From positions 124,001 through 188,000 of the forward strand of contig NZ_CP083810.1 of the NCBI RefSeq assembly GCF_020149765.1: DNA of 64,000 nucleotides, given 5' to 3'. Under the pieces are notes generated by a model. It saw only the letters and a list, made by a program, of their open reading frames with translations, ran no database searches and was not told the origin of the DNA. This DNA comes from Pantoea agglomerans (GTDB lineage Bacteria > Pseudomonadota > Gammaproteobacteria > Enterobacterales > Enterobacteriaceae). This document shows, in pieces, positions 29,334 to 39,088 of this stretch. The translations under genes and the position numbers were made by a program. Positions within the stretch are counted from its first letter, which is position 1. Every line of letters starts with the position of its first letter.

Positions 29334-29777
29334 ATGGAGAGTTTACAGGCCGCCTTAACCAGGCTGCAGGAAACGCTCAGTGAACTGGATGGCGTGCTGG
29401 CCGAAGAGATCAAACAGCTCAGCGGCGCGACTATCCATCCGGTTTCCCTTCAGCACCTTTCCGATATGAAAAGCCGCCTGCTGGCGACTGTCGCCTGGCA
29501 TGACGAACAGCGGAAACAGCAGGAAGATCGTCTGCAGCTGTTTGCCCCCTATCAGCCGCAGCCTGCGCTGGCCGCACAGTGGAGCGTCATGCTGCCGATG
29601 ATTAAACGGGCCAGCGAAATGAACCAGCAAACCCGCCAGCTGCTGGAGATGCATCTGCAGCGAGCGCGCCATTTAACCCGCGCGATAGATAAAACGGCGG
29701 CGGCCCCCGGGCTTTATACTGCTGGCGGGCAATCGGACTCTAACGGCTCGACGCGCGCTTACGATATTACTATCTAG
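29334..29777 (+). CDS. flgN: Flagellar export chaperone FlgN
   Basis: The 147-residue protein is helical with heptad-like repeats (LQAALTRLQETLSELDGVLA, SLQHLSDMKSRLLATVAWHD, MNQQTRQLLEMHLQRARHL). It ends in GLYTAGGQS and YDITI, as FlgN proteins do (LYGANGQ, KISI in E. coli). FlgN is the cytoplasmic chaperone for the hook-filament junction proteins FlgK and FlgL. The ATG at 29334 has GAGG upstream; a GTG at 29319 overlapping the flgM stop is an alternative. No other flagellar structural gene is present, so it is probably idle on this replicon. Confidence 0.85.
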   Translation: MESLQAALTRLQETLSELDGVLAEEIKQLSGATIHPVSLQHLSDMKSRLLATVAWHDEQRKQQEDRLQLFAPYQPQPALAAQWSVMLPMIKRASEMNQQTRQLLEMHLQRARHLTRAIDKTAAAPGLYTAGGQSDSNGSTRAYDITI

Positions 29778-30271
29778 CCGCCCTGGGGTGGCGGTCTTTA
29801 CCCTCCTTTCCCGCTGTGCGATGGCGGTCTTTAACGCCCCTTTCCCGCTGTGCGATGGCAATACTTAATGCCCCTTCCGCCGTGCGATGGTGAGCTTTAA
29901 CGCCCCTTTTTCGTTAGCGGGGGCTCTCCTGCTCCGCCATGCGATAACCGGCTGACGCCACGAAATAGCTCTTCGCGGCCTCATGGCGCTCCTGATGCTA
30001 CCGCCCGCTGGCCGCTTCAGCGGCGCTAAACGCTTTGCCGCCTGCACGCCCGCGAAATTGGTCATACCAAAACCTGTTGTTTGTGACAAATCTTCCAGCC
30101 TCAAATGAAAGTTTTAGCGAAAGATTGCATTCATCCCCGCACCAGATAAACAATTCTTTAACATTTACGCGCTTTTTGGTCTGACCAGCCTTGCGGCTGC
30201 GTGCTGTCTGACTGCGGCGCTCCCCGACCGCTGCCGTTTACAGGCAGGCACTCTTCTGGAGAATCAGGATC
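29778..30271. repeat. Tandem repeat region between flgN and lldP
   Basis: A unit of about 32-34 bases containing CCCTTTCCCGCTGTGCGATGG is repeated three to four times with changes at 29790-29920. The rest of the interval should hold the lldP promoter. A minus-strand ORF across the repeats is arginine-rich and not credible. Confidence 0.6.
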
Positions 30272-31921
30272 ATGCAAAACTGGCAGCAACTTTACGATCC
30301 GCTCGATAATATCTGGCTGTCGAGCCTGATTGCGGCGCTTCCCATTCTCTTTTTCTTTTTCGCGCTGACGCGGCTGCGGATGAAAGGCTATCTCGCCGGC
30401 ACCATCACGGTGCTGATCGCGCTGGCGGTGGCGCTGCTGTTCTACCGTATGCCGATCGACCAGGCGCTCGCCTCCGCCGTTTACGGTTTCTTCTACGGTC
30501 TGTGGCCTATCGCCTGGATTATCGTCGCCGCGGTGTTCGTGTATAAAATTACGGTGAAAACCGGCCAGTTTGGCATCATTCGCAACTCCATTTTGTCGAT
30601 TACCGAAGATCAACGCCTGCAGATGTTGATCGTCGGCTTCGCCTTCGGATCCTTTCTGGAAGGCGCCGCCGGCTTCGGCGCGCCGGTGGCGATCACCGCC
30701 GCGCTGCTGGTCGGTTTGGGCTTTAAGCCAGTCTACGCCGCCGGGCTTTGCCTGATTGTGAACACCGCGCCGGTCGCCTTCGGCGCGATGGGCATTCCGA
30801 TTATCGTCGCCGGCCAGGTCACCGGCGTGGATGCAATGGCGATCAGCCAGATGGCGGGGCGCCAGTTGCCGTTCCTGACCATGATCGTGCTGTTCTGGGT
30901 CATGGCGATCATGGATGGCTGGCGCGGGGTGAAAGAGACCTGGCCTGCAGTGGTGGTCTCCGGCGGCTCTTTCGCTATCGCCCAGTACCTGACCTCCAAC
31001 TTCCTCGGCCCGGAGCTGCCGGACGTGATCTCCGCACTGGTCTCCCTGCTCTGCCTGACGCTGTTCCTGCGCGTCTGGAAGCCGGCGCGCATTTTCCGCT
31101 TTGCTGGCGAGGAGGAAAGCGGCGAACCGCAGCGCGTCGAGCGCTACAGCGCGGCGCAGGTGATGCGCGCCTGGATGCCGTTCCTGTTTTTGACGCTGAC
31201 CGTCACCCTGTGGAGCATTCCGCCGTTTAAGGCGCTGTTCGCACCCGGCGGCGCGCTGTATGACTGGGTCTTCTCTTTCGCCGTGCCGTTCCTGCATCAG
31301 CAAGTGATCAAGATGCCGCCGGTGGTCGCCACCGCCACGCCTTACGCCGCTATCTACAAGCTCGACTGGTTCTCTGCCACCGGCACGGCAATTTTTATCG
31401 CTGCGCTGCTGTCGGTGATCTGGCTGCGCATGCGCCCCGCGCAGGCGATAAGCGCCTTTGGCGAAACCCTGCGCGAGCTGGCGCTGCCGATTTACTCCAT
31501 CGGCGCGGTGCTGGCGTTCGCCTTTATCTCCAACTATTCGGGCCTCTCTACCACGCTGGCGCTGGCACTGGCCCATACCGGCAACGCCTTCACCTTCTTT
31601 TCACCGTTTCTCGGCTGGCTGGGCGTATTCCTCACCGGCTCCGATACCTCCTCTAACGCGCTGTTCGCCGCCCTGCAGGCGACCACCGCGCAGCAGATCG
31701 GCGTGCCGGAGGTGCTGCTGGTCGCCGCCAACACCACCGGCGGCGTTACCGGCAAAATGATTTCACCGCAGTCGATCGCTATCGCCTGCGCCGCGGTGGG
31801 GCTGGTCGGCAAAGAGGCCGACCTGTTCCGCTTTACCGTTAAGCACAGCCTGATTTTCACCTGCATAGTGGGGATTATCACTTCGCTGCAGGCCTGGGTT
31901 TTCCCGTGGATGATCCCGTAA
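30272..31921 (+). CDS. lldP: L-lactate permease
   Basis: The 549-residue inner membrane protein has about 12-14 hydrophobic segments and the lactate permease signatures [38 protein letters not shown] and [16 protein letters not shown]. It imports L-lactate (also D-lactate and glycolate in E. coli) with protons. Its stop overlaps the start of lldR by one base, so lldPRD is an operon. The GC-rich codon use differs from the flanking plasmid genes and fits a chromosomal origin. Confidence 0.95.
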   Translation: MQNWQQLYDPLDNIWLSSLIAALPILFFFFALTRLRMKGYLAGTITVLIALAVALLFYRMPIDQALASAVYGFFYGLWPIAWIIVAAVFVYKITVKTGQFGIIRNSILSITEDQRLQMLIVGFAFGSFLEGAAGFGAPVAITAALLVGLGFKPVYAAGLCLIVNTAPVAFGAMGIPIIVAGQVTGVDAMAISQMAGRQLPFLTMIVLFWVMAIMDGWRGVKETWPAVVVSGGSFAIAQYLTSNFLGPELPDVISALVSLLCLTLFLRVWKPARIFRFAGEEESGEPQRVERYSAAQVMRAWMPFLFLTLTVTLWSIPPFKALFAPGGALYDWVFSFAVPFLHQQVIKMPPVVATATPYAAIYKLDWFSATGTAIFIAALLSVIWLRMRPAQAISAFGETLRELALPIYSIGAVLAFAFISNYSGLSTTLALALAHTGNAFTFFSPFLGWLGVFLTGSDTSSNALFAALQATTAQQIGVPEVLLVAANTTGGVTGKMISPQSIAIACAAVGLVGKEADLFRFTVKHSLIFTCIVGIITSLQAWVFPWMIP

Positions 31922-32682
31922 TGCATGAAGAACAACGCCTGGCGGAGAGCCTGGCGCAACGCCTGAGGGCTTTTATTGACGAGCAGCGGCTGCAGCCGGG
32001 CGAACGGCTGCCGGCGGAGCGCCAGCTGGCGCAGCAGCTGACAGTCTCCCGTTCGTCGCTGCGCGAGGCGCTGCAGAAACTGATCAGCGAAGGGGTACTG
32101 ATCAGCCGGCGCGGCGGCGGCAACTTTATTGCCGAACGCCCGGCGGACTGGTCGGCGTCGCGGCTGGTGATGCCGCTCAGCACCCTGCTGGCGGACGACC
32201 CCGGTTACCGCTACGACGTGCTGGAAGCGCGCATCGCCATTGAATCCAGCACGGCGTGGCACGCCGCGCGCCGCGCCACGCCGGAAGACAAAGCGCATAT
32301 CGAGCGCTGCTATCAGATGATGCTGCAGGTCAGCGATCGCGACGATCCCGACCTGGCTGCCCACTCCGACGTGCGCTTTCATCTGGCGATCGCCGAGGCC
32401 GCCCACAACCTGGTGCTGCTGCAGGCGATGCGCGGTCTGTTCGATCTGCTGCAGTCGTCGGTGATGCAGAGCCGTCAGCGGATGTACACCGCGCCGGAGA
32501 TTTTCCAGCAGCTGGCGGTGCAGCATCAGGCGATCTGTCAGGCGATTATCGCCGGCGATGCCGAACGGGCGCGCAGCGTCACTATCCACCACCTTGAATT
32601 TGTTGACGCCACCATGCGCAACCTGCATGAGGAAGAGGCGCGACGGGCGCGCAGTATGCGCATTCCGGACAGTAAAGCGTAA
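31921..32682 (+). CDS. lldR: Lactate-responsive GntR/FadR-family regulator
   Basis: The 253-residue protein has a GntR helix-turn-helix (ERLPAERQLAQQLTVSRSSL, then REALQKLISEGVLISRRGGG) and an FCD effector domain (DVLEARIAIESSTAWHAARR, SDVRFHLAIAEAAHNLVLLQ). The latter contains the metal-binding Asp and His residues of the family. By homology it represses or activates lldPRD depending on L-lactate. I take the ATG at 31921, which overlaps the lldP stop. Confidence 0.93.
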   Translation: MHEEQRLAESLAQRLRAFIDEQRLQPGERLPAERQLAQQLTVSRSSLREALQKLISEGVLISRRGGGNFIAERPADWSASRLVMPLSTLLADDPGYRYDVLEARIAIESSTAWHAARRATPEDKAHIERCYQMMLQVSDRDDPDLAAHSDVRFHLAIAEAAHNLVLLQAMRGLFDLLQSSVMQSRQRMYTAPEIFQQLAVQHQAICQAIIAGDAERARSVTIHHLEFVDATMRNLHEEEARRARSMRIPDSKA

Positions 32683-32694
32683 GCGAGGACTACC

Positions 32695-33879
32695 GTGATT
32701 ATCTCATCAGCAAAAGATTACCGAGCCGCAGCGAAAGCCAAAGTGCCGCCGTTTCTGTTTCACTACGCCGACGGCGGCGCTTATGACGAGTACACCCTGA
32801 AACGCAACAGCGACGATCTGGCGCAAATCGCGCTGCGCCAGCGCATTCTGCGCAATATGTCCTCGCTGAGCCTGGAAACGCAGCTGTTCGGCGAGACGCT
32901 ATCGATGCCGGTGGCGCTGGCGCCCGTCGGCCTGTGCGGCATGTATGCGCGTCGGGGCGAGGTACAGGCGGCGCGCGCGGCGGATAAAAAGGGCATTCCT
33001 TTTACGCTCTCCACCGTGTCGCTCTGCCCGATTGAAGAGGTCGCCCCGGCGATGCAGCGCCCGATGTGGTTCCAGCTCTATGTGCTGCGCGATCGCGGCT
33101 TTATGCGCAACGTGCTGGAGCGGGCGCAGGCGGCGGGCTGCTCGACGCTGGTGTTTACCGTCGATATGCCGGTGCCGGGCGCGCGCTATCGCGATGCGCA
33201 CTCCGGTATGAGCGGCCCGAACGCGGCGATGCGCCGCTATCTGCAATCGGCGCTCTATCCGCAATGGGCCTGGGATGTCGGCATTCATGGCCGCCCGCAC
33301 GATCTTGGCAATATCTCCGCCTACCGCGGCGAGCCGACCCACCTGGAGGATTACATTGGCTGGCTGGGCAATAACTTTGACCCTTCGATCTCGTGGAGCG
33401 ACCTGGAGTGGATCCGCGATTTCTGGAAGGGGCCGATGATCATCAAAGGCATCCTTGACCCGGAGGATGCGTGCGACGCGGTACGTTTCGGCGCGGACGG
33501 TATCGTGGTATCGAACCATGGCGGCCGCCAGCTGGACGGCGTACTCTCCTCGGCGCGCGCGCTGCCCGCCATCGCCGACGCGGTAAAGGGCGAACTGGCG
33601 ATCCTGGCGGACGGCGGCGTACGCAGCGGGCTGGATGTGGTGCGCATGATCGCGCTGGGCGCGGATACCGTGCTGCTGGGCCGCGCGTTTCTCTATGCGC
33701 TGGCGGCGGCGGGCGAGGCGGGCGTCAGCAATCTGCTGAACCTGTTTGAAAAAGAGATACGCGTGGCGATGACGCTGACCGGCGCGCGCTCGATCGCGGA
33801 AATTACCCGCGATTCGCTGGTGCAGGCGGCGGCGCCGATGGAGCCTGACGCGCTGGCGAAGGCGGTAGCCAACGACTAA
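32695..33879 (+). CDS. lldD: Quinone-linked L-lactate dehydrogenase
   Basis: The 394-residue enzyme is an FMN-dependent alpha-hydroxy acid dehydrogenase. The active-site motif [10 protein letters not shown] places the catalytic His at 275 and the substrate Arg at 278. FMN contacts are in [15 protein letters not shown] and LGRAF. It oxidises L-lactate to pyruvate at the inner membrane and passes electrons to quinone. The start is GTG with GAGGA upstream. Confidence 0.95.
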   Translation: MIISSAKDYRAAAKAKVPPFLFHYADGGAYDEYTLKRNSDDLAQIALRQRILRNMSSLSLETQLFGETLSMPVALAPVGLCGMYARRGEVQAARAADKKGIPFTLSTVSLCPIEEVAPAMQRPMWFQLYVLRDRGFMRNVLERAQAAGCSTLVFTVDMPVPGARYRDAHSGMSGPNAAMRRYLQSALYPQWAWDVGIHGRPHDLGNISAYRGEPTHLEDYIGWLGNNFDPSISWSDLEWIRDFWKGPMIIKGILDPEDACDAVRFGADGIVVSNHGGRQLDGVLSSARALPAIADAVKGELAILADGGVRSGLDVVRMIALGADTVLLGRAFLYALAAAGEAGVSNLLNLFEKEIRVAMTLTGARSIAEITRDSLVQAAAPMEPDALAKAVAND

Positions 33880-33902
33880 GGCGAGGCCATAAAAACAGAA
33901 AA

Positions 33903-33926
33903 CCCGGCGGAGAGGCCGGGTTTTTT
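33903..33926. terminator. Terminator between lldD and the chemotaxis receptor fragment
   Basis: CCCGGC, a six-base loop and GCCGGG are followed by six T rightwards. The A-rich left side could also serve the convergent receptor gene. Confidence 0.85.
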
Positions 33927-33950
33927 ATCTTATCTGCTCACGCCTGAGGC

Positions 33951-34513
33951 TCAGAACTGTTCCCAGCCCCCCTGTGAGGCGGTCGCCGCGGCCGGCGTCG
34001 GCGTCAGCACGCGCGGACGCGGCGCGCTGACCGCCGGACTGCGCTCAAAGCCGCGCTGCGCGGTTTTAAACACGGCCACCGTCTGTTCCAGCTGTCGCGC
34101 CTGATCTTCCAGCGACGAGGCGGCAGCGGAGGACTCTTCAACCAGCGCGGCGTTCTGCTGCGTGGTGGTATCCATCTCGGTCATCGCCTGGCCGATCTGC
34201 AGGATGCCGCGGCTCTGCTCTTCGGAGGCGCTGGCGATCTCGTTCATGATGCCGCTCACCTGAGAGACGGAGCGCACGATGTCATCCATCGCCTGCCCGG
34301 CGCTGCTGACCAGCCGCGAGCCATTATCGACCTTCTGCCCCGCTTCATTGATCAGCGTTTCAATTTCGCGTGCCGCCGTGGCGCTGCGCTGTGCCAGACT
34401 GCGCACTTCGCCTGCCACCACCGCAAAGCCGCGGCCCTGCTCGCCGGCGCGCGCTGCTTCCACCGCCGCGTTCAGCGCCAGAATGTTGGTCTGGAAAGCA
34501 ATACCGTTGATCA
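33951..34513 (-). pseudogene. Methyl-accepting chemotaxis protein, C-terminal fragment
   Basis: From the IS1 edge the frame reads [20 protein letters not shown] and [20 protein letters not shown], the hairpin tip of the chemoreceptor signalling domain. The descending helix and methylation region follow ([21 protein letters not shown]), and the protein ends GGWEQF, resembling the NWETF-type tether for CheR/CheB. The ligand-binding and membrane parts are lost at IS1 copy 5. It cannot act as a receptor. Confidence 0.88.
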
Positions 34514-34568
34514 GGTGATGCTGCCAACTTACTGATTTAGTGTATGATGGTGTTTTTGAGGTGCTCCA

Positions 34569-34844
34569 GTGGCTTCTGTTTCTATCAGCTGTCCCTCCTG
34601 TTCAGCTACAGACGGGGTGGTGCGTAACGGTAAAAGTACTGCCGGACATCAGCGCTATCTCTGCTCTCACTGCCGTAAAACATGGCAGTTACAGTTCACA
34701 TACACAGCCTCTCAACCCGGTACGCACCAGAAAATCATTGATATGGCCATGAATGGCGCTGGATGCCGGGCAACCGCCCGCATTATGGGCGTTGGCCTCA
34801 ACACAATTTTACGTCACTTAAAAAACTCAGGCCGCAGTCGGTAA
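34569..34844 (+). CDS. insA: IS1 InsA, copy 5 (variant)
   Basis: The 91-residue InsA has Ser instead of Thr at position 7 (VSISCPSC). Silent changes are clustered at about 34588-34710. Confidence 0.9.
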   Translation: MASVSISCPSCSATDGVVRNGKSTAGHQRYLCSHCRKTWQLQFTYTASQPGTHQKIIDMAMNGAGCRATARIMGVGLNTILRHLKNSGRSR

Positions 34845-35266
34845 CCTCGCGCATACAGCCGGGCAGTGACGTCATCGTCTGCGCGGAAATGGACGAACAG
34901 TGGGGCTACGTCGGGGCTAAATCGCGCCAGCGCTGGCTGTTTTACGCGTATGACAGGCTCCGGAAGACGGTTGTTGCGCACGTATTCGGTGAACGCACTA
35001 TGGCGACGCTGGGTCGTCTTATGAGCCTGCTGTCACCCTTTGACGTGGTGATATGGATGACGGATGGCTGGCCGCTGTATGAATCCCGCCTGAAGGGAAA
35101 GCTGCACGTAATCAGCAAGCGATATACGCAGCGAATTGAGCGGCATAACCTGAATCTGAGGCAGCACCTGGCACGGCTGGGACGGAAGTCGCTGTCGTTC
35201 TCAAAATCGGTGGAGCTGCATGACAAAGTCATCGGGCATTATCTGAACATAAAACACTATCAATAA
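34763..35266 (+). CDS. insB: IS1 InsB, copy 5
   Basis: The 167-residue frame differs from copy 1 by one residue (Asn for His in the PQHDF segment near residue 14-15). Confidence 0.9.
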   Translation: MPGNRPHYGRWPQHNFTSLKKLRPQSVTSRIQPGSDVIVCAEMDEQWGYVGAKSRQRWLFYAYDRLRKTVVAHVFGERTMATLGRLMSLLSPFDVVIWMTDGWPLYESRLKGKLHVISKRYTQRIERHNLNLRQHLARLGRKSLSFSKSVELHDKVIGHYLNIKHYQ

Positions 35267-35281
35267 GTTGGAGTCATTACC

Positions 35282-36445
35282 AGCAGCTGCTTGGCTAAAG
35301 TGATTCCTGTTACTGGCTAAATTTAATCTATAGACAACAAGAGCCAAAACCCGTTATCCGGCATTCATGCAATGAAGGCCGGATGACATTACACCTGATC
35401 AACATCAGCTATCATCGTTGCAATTGGACAAAGATGGATGGGTACTAAGATCTTCAGGCGAAAAAGATGACTATTCGTGATGATCTGTAATGTGCCACAA
35501 GCGGACGTTGGGGATTGCACATAGCGTGTCTGTTAGGGATGCCTTCCTAATGTACTGCGCGCGCCCTTCTCAACCATGACTTGCCGCTGCGACGTTTCAG
35601 GGATACGTATTATCTCCAGTCCGTACGTTTCAGTAAAAACGAGAAGTAGAAAGCTGCAGAATGGAGATATCTTTCTTTCGTCCGGTAGCGCGCCTCGTTG
35701 TATCCGGAATGACATTTCAGAACCATGAAAACATCAGAGAATACTTCACTGCTGTTCTTCATTCTCCGTGCGACTGGCCGCTTTCTCCTCTGCAGGGGCT
35801 GACCGATCTGAGAGACGACCTATATCACCGTAACGGGTATATCAGAACGGGCTCCAGGGTTGACGTCTGCGTCCATGATCTGAGGAATGCCGTTTTGGTT
35901 GTGAGAAACATCATTGATACCGCGATAGTCTCCCTGTAGCTGGAAGAATCTTTTTTTATCAATGGCCGCAAGGAAGAGGAGCGCGAATTTATGGCTGCAA
36001 TGATCGGCAGCGGCTCATCATCAGTAAAGAAACCATGACAGAAATCGTTTCGTACGGATATGCCTAGCCGCCTGCACAGTTGCCTGTGGCCATCGATTAT
36101 CCCGCGGCGCTGGTCCTGCGTCAGATAGCGGCCCGGCATGACGAGTACCCGCAGTATCTGCCGGAACCGGAAATCAGTGCCCTGCTGCAATACGTGCCGG
36201 ATCTGCACCGCAAGATGCTGTTCACCACCCTGTGGAACACCGGGGTATGTATCAACGAAGCGATAGGTATCACAGAAGCAATGTCAGCAACGAGTGCCTT
36301 ATAGTTTCATATCAGCCGCAAGTAGGCCTCTAGATTTAAAGAGGAAATGATTTTATGTGGACAAAGCGTAAGTAGATAAGATATTTCTTATTCCATGAGG
36401 TACATTATCCTGTACCGGAAGCCACGCTTATAAAGGAAATCAAAA
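35282..36445. other. Remnant region between IS1 copy 5 and the OLD-like gene
   Basis: No intact gene is seen apart from a recombinase fragment at 36080. A strong hairpin lies at 35356-35384 (ATCCGGC with GCCGGAT, inner TTCAT/ATGAA), resembling a REP-type palindrome. An ORF at 35661-35939 (92 residues) has plausible composition but no recognisable family. Confidence 0.45.
36080..36304 (+). pseudogene. ResD-like tyrosine recombinase fragment
   Basis: The frame contains AIDYPAALVLRQIAARHDEY, PEISALLQYVPDLHRKMLFT and TLWNTGVCINEA. These align with residues about 25-85 of the complete recombinase at 39089-39826 ([12 protein letters not shown] there). The catalytic Arg position (R in ARIGEA) is replaced here (CINEA), and the rest is missing. 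Confidence 0.65.
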
Positions 36446-38014
36446 ATGGCAGGCAGGCAAAATATTCCCGCTCAGCTGCGGCTAAAGAAAATTGAAATTC
36501 AGAACCTGAAAGGTATTACTAACTGCACTATTGATTTTCCACCCGATAAAAATGTCACCGCCATTATGGGCATGAATGGCTCCGGTAAATCGACGATCAT
36601 TCACGCTCTTGCCTGCTGCTACAGGCCCCGGGCTACCACTTCCAAAGAAAATAACCAGTTTTCAGATTTTTTTACGCCTCATGATGAAAATAACTGGCGG
36701 GACAGTGGCTTTAAGGCTCAGTACTATGCAGGTACTCTGATGAATAACGGAGCCAGAATCCTGTTCACATCCTCGCTGGCACCAAACGATGTTTTCAGTC
36801 AGGATTACAAAAAAGTAAAACGATGGATGCCGATATATGAGCGTCGTCCAGTCAAGGAATCCCTTTACCTTGGCTTACAGACACTCGGCACCCTTTCTGA
36901 CGATTTAGCCGCTTCCCGACACTCTAAATACCGCAGCGTACCGTTTGGTCCTCCACATCTGAAAACAAAAATTCTTCACTCCATGAGCCGGGTGATGGAG
37001 GCAAATTACTCTGACCTGATGATATGTACGTCTGGTCGTGGCAATTATTCCTTTATCAAGCTCACCAAGAATGGTGTTACCTATACTGAACACACGATGG
37101 GCGCTGGTGAAAAGCGCGTTTATGAAGTGCTGCGGGCAGCCCACGATCCTCTGCTTCATCCTAACGGGTTGCTTCTGATTGACGAGCTGGATGTGCTGTT
37201 GCATGAGAAAGCTTTTAAGCGACTGGTTAGCGAGCTCATTGAAATAGCCGACAGTTCCCTGCTGGAAATCGTCTTTTCAACTCACCGGGAATCCGTCATT
37301 CAGTTTAAAAGACTCATCAATATCGTCAGCATTTTCAATATGGGGACCGGCGTGCAGGCCTTTCCGGGCGTATCTGCTGATGCATTACGGCAACTCAGTG
37401 ACATCCAGCCGGAAATGGTCAGTGTGTTTGTTGAAGATGAGCTTGCGCGTACGGCGGTTAACGTCCTGCTTGAGCGTGAGGCCCTTACTGACAAGGTGGA
37501 TGTGGAACTGTTCGGAGCCGCAGAAAATTCTGCCGTCGTGCTTGCCGGACTGATGCTGGCTAGAAAGGATATCAGCAAAGTCATGTGCATTCTGGACGGC
37601 GATATCTGTCGTACCACACAGGAGAAACTCAAAATCATCCAGAAATGCCTGACCGGTACGGATAAAAGGCCTCAGCGGCGCCTAGTGCTGGACCGTATTT
37701 TTGAGTTCGGTCTCACTGACTTTCCACAGAAGGGAGCTCCTGAATACAACCATAAACAATGGTTTGAGTCCATTGATGCTGCGGATGTCACAGTCGAAGA
37801 GCGTGCAGAGTTCACCAAGCTGAAACAGTACTCATTATCGATTCAGGGCTTACCTGACTGGCATGACTATTATGAAAGGCTGAACCATCTGGCGCGCAAA
37901 CCTAACATTGAACATACTGTTTTAAGCTATATCAGTAAGTACAGTCTCGCATGGAGTAATTATATCCATGATATTCGTACAGAAATTATGAATAAAGCTG
38001 CTGAGCTTGAATAG
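36446..38014 (+). CDS. AAA ATPase with TOPRIM-like domain (OLD-like), candidate defence protein
   Basis: The 522-residue protein has an ABC/SMC-type ATPase domain. Walker A is GMNGSGKST (42-50), a signature-like MGAGEKR lies at about 218-224, Walker B is LLLIDE (242-247), and the H-loop His is 280 (STHR). A TOPRIM-like segment follows, with VFVEDE (Glu330) and CILDGD (Asp384, Asp386). The order matches OLD-family nucleases, many of which act in phage defence. No GajB-like helicase or PtuB-like HNH partner is adjacent, so I call it a solitary OLD-like protein. The ATG follows AAAGGAAATC. Confidence 0.75.
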   Translation: MAGRQNIPAQLRLKKIEIQNLKGITNCTIDFPPDKNVTAIMGMNGSGKSTIIHALACCYRPRATTSKENNQFSDFFTPHDENNWRDSGFKAQYYAGTLMNNGARILFTSSLAPNDVFSQDYKKVKRWMPIYERRPVKESLYLGLQTLGTLSDDLAASRHSKYRSVPFGPPHLKTKILHSMSRVMEANYSDLMICTSGRGNYSFIKLTKNGVTYTEHTMGAGEKRVYEVLRAAHDPLLHPNGLLLIDELDVLLHEKAFKRLVSELIEIADSSLLEIVFSTHRESVIQFKRLINIVSIFNMGTGVQAFPGVSADALRQLSDIQPEMVSVFVEDELARTAVNVLLEREALTDKVDVELFGAAENSAVVLAGLMLARKDISKVMCILDGDICRTTQEKLKIIQKCLTGTDKRPQRRLVLDRIFEFGLTDFPQKGAPEYNHKQWFESIDAADVTVEERAEFTKLKQYSLSIQGLPDWHDYYERLNHLARKPNIEHTVLSYISKYSLAWSNYIHDIRTEIMNKAAELE

Positions 38015-38433
38015 CCTTATGAGCCGGTAAGCTCCTGACAGCGATCCCGGCTTCAGCATGCCAGCGTCAGGTCCGGGAATATTCACGGTAGCTTTGTAAA
38101 AGCAGACTTTTCGCTGCGACAACACATCCATAAGGCTTTATTCATTCTCGAAATTATATAACCAGCAGCTTGCTTAGTCCTGAGTTCACAACGAGTGCGG
38201 CTGAGGCCCGAACCTCAGCTTACCTTACAATTTTTTATTTACTGTAGTCTGGAAAAAACCAAGCTGTGGCAGGCAAAATAACATAATGAACTGGTTTTAA
38301 TACGTGACAGCGTCACTGTAGAGTGTGCGTCCAGATAAACTGACTGACCTTCAGGTTTTACACTGATGATCAGAGTTTCGGGGATGATAAAAACAGGCAG
38401 AACATACTGCCTGTGATATAAATATATTCAGCT
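38015..38433. other. Intergenic region after the OLD-like gene
   Basis: I see no gene in these 419 bases. Confidence 0.4.
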
Positions 38434-39060
38434 TTACGCTCGGGATATTTTGTTGAACTCCAGCAGGCGCAGCTCCATTTCACGGGTCATGGCTGGCATA
38501 GGTACCCACGTAAATATCAGCCACAACAACCACGGGACGGTGGAGAAAAACAGGGCGGGTGCAAAGTAATCCGCACTAAGCTTTTGCGCCGCTGTATAGA
38601 CCACGCCGCCCCAAACAGCTGTGTCGAACATGGCGCCTATCCAGAAAAGTACCAAGCAAATTTGATACCAGGTGCGGTTAAAGCAGATTTGACCTTCGCG
38701 TTCGCTAAGCCAGTTACGCCACTTAGACAGATAGTCAGCACGAACGTTAAAACGGGCGGTAAAAAGCACGGCTGTATCCTGCAGGCGGTGTTCGAAAAGC
38801 CTGGTCAGTTTCCACAGGCTGCGCTGGCGAAGTTCACGCTCTATCAACGTACGGGTTTCCTTATTGAGGTACCTCTGCTTCAGCATGTTCTCCAGCCGAC
38901 GCTTTTTGACGTTGAGCAGGCTACGGATAATGCCGGCCGGGTCGGCTTTTACCATCCAAGAATGAATAATCAGCGCGGCCATTACGACAAAAAGCGCCAG
39001 CCAGACGGGCGCATCGTCCCTTTTCAACCACTCAAATGCCTCCGTTACTACGGTTTCCAC
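38434..39060 (-). CDS. Hypothetical inner membrane protein (208 residues)
   Basis: The protein has one N-terminal hydrophobic segment (about 18-35), a basic cytoplasmic-looking middle (KKRRLENMLKQRYLNKETRT), and two C-terminal membrane hairpins (about 132-155 and 163-185). I know no family for it. It follows the ResD-like gene on the same strand after 28 bases and is probably co-transcribed with it. Confidence 0.6.
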   Translation of the reverse strand: METVVTEAFEWLKRDDAPVWLALFVVMAALIIHSWMVKADPAGIIRSLLNVKKRRLENMLKQRYLNKETRTLIERELRQRSLWKLTRLFEHRLQDTAVLFTARFNVRADYLSKWRNWLSEREGQICFNRTWYQICLVLFWIGAMFDTAVWGGVVYTAAQKLSADYFAPALFFSTVPWLLWLIFTWVPMPAMTREMELRLLEFNKISRA

Positions 39061-39088
39061 TGCTTTTCCTCCTTTTAATAAATCTAGT

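Larger units (their letters stand above)
34514..35281 (+). mobile_element. IS1, copy 5
   Basis: This 768-bp copy has the same orientation as copy 4. Its flanks CGTTGATCA and AGCAGCTGC do not match. The first 220 bases carry several differences from the other copies, while the rest is almost the same. Confidence 0.95.

Noticed and set aside
29865..30104. 79-residue minus-strand ORF before lldP
   Set aside because: It is Arg-rich, lies over tandem repeats and has no ribosome binding site.
30158..31576. A 472-residue minus-strand ORF opposite lldP
   Set aside because: It is an Arg/Gln/His-rich shadow frame of the GC-rich lldP gene with no recognisable domain.
28435..35281. Classical IS1 composite transposon
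   Set aside because: The outer flanks of the two IS1 copies (GCAGAGGCT and AGCAGCTGC) are not a target duplication, so simple transposition of the whole unit is not supported.
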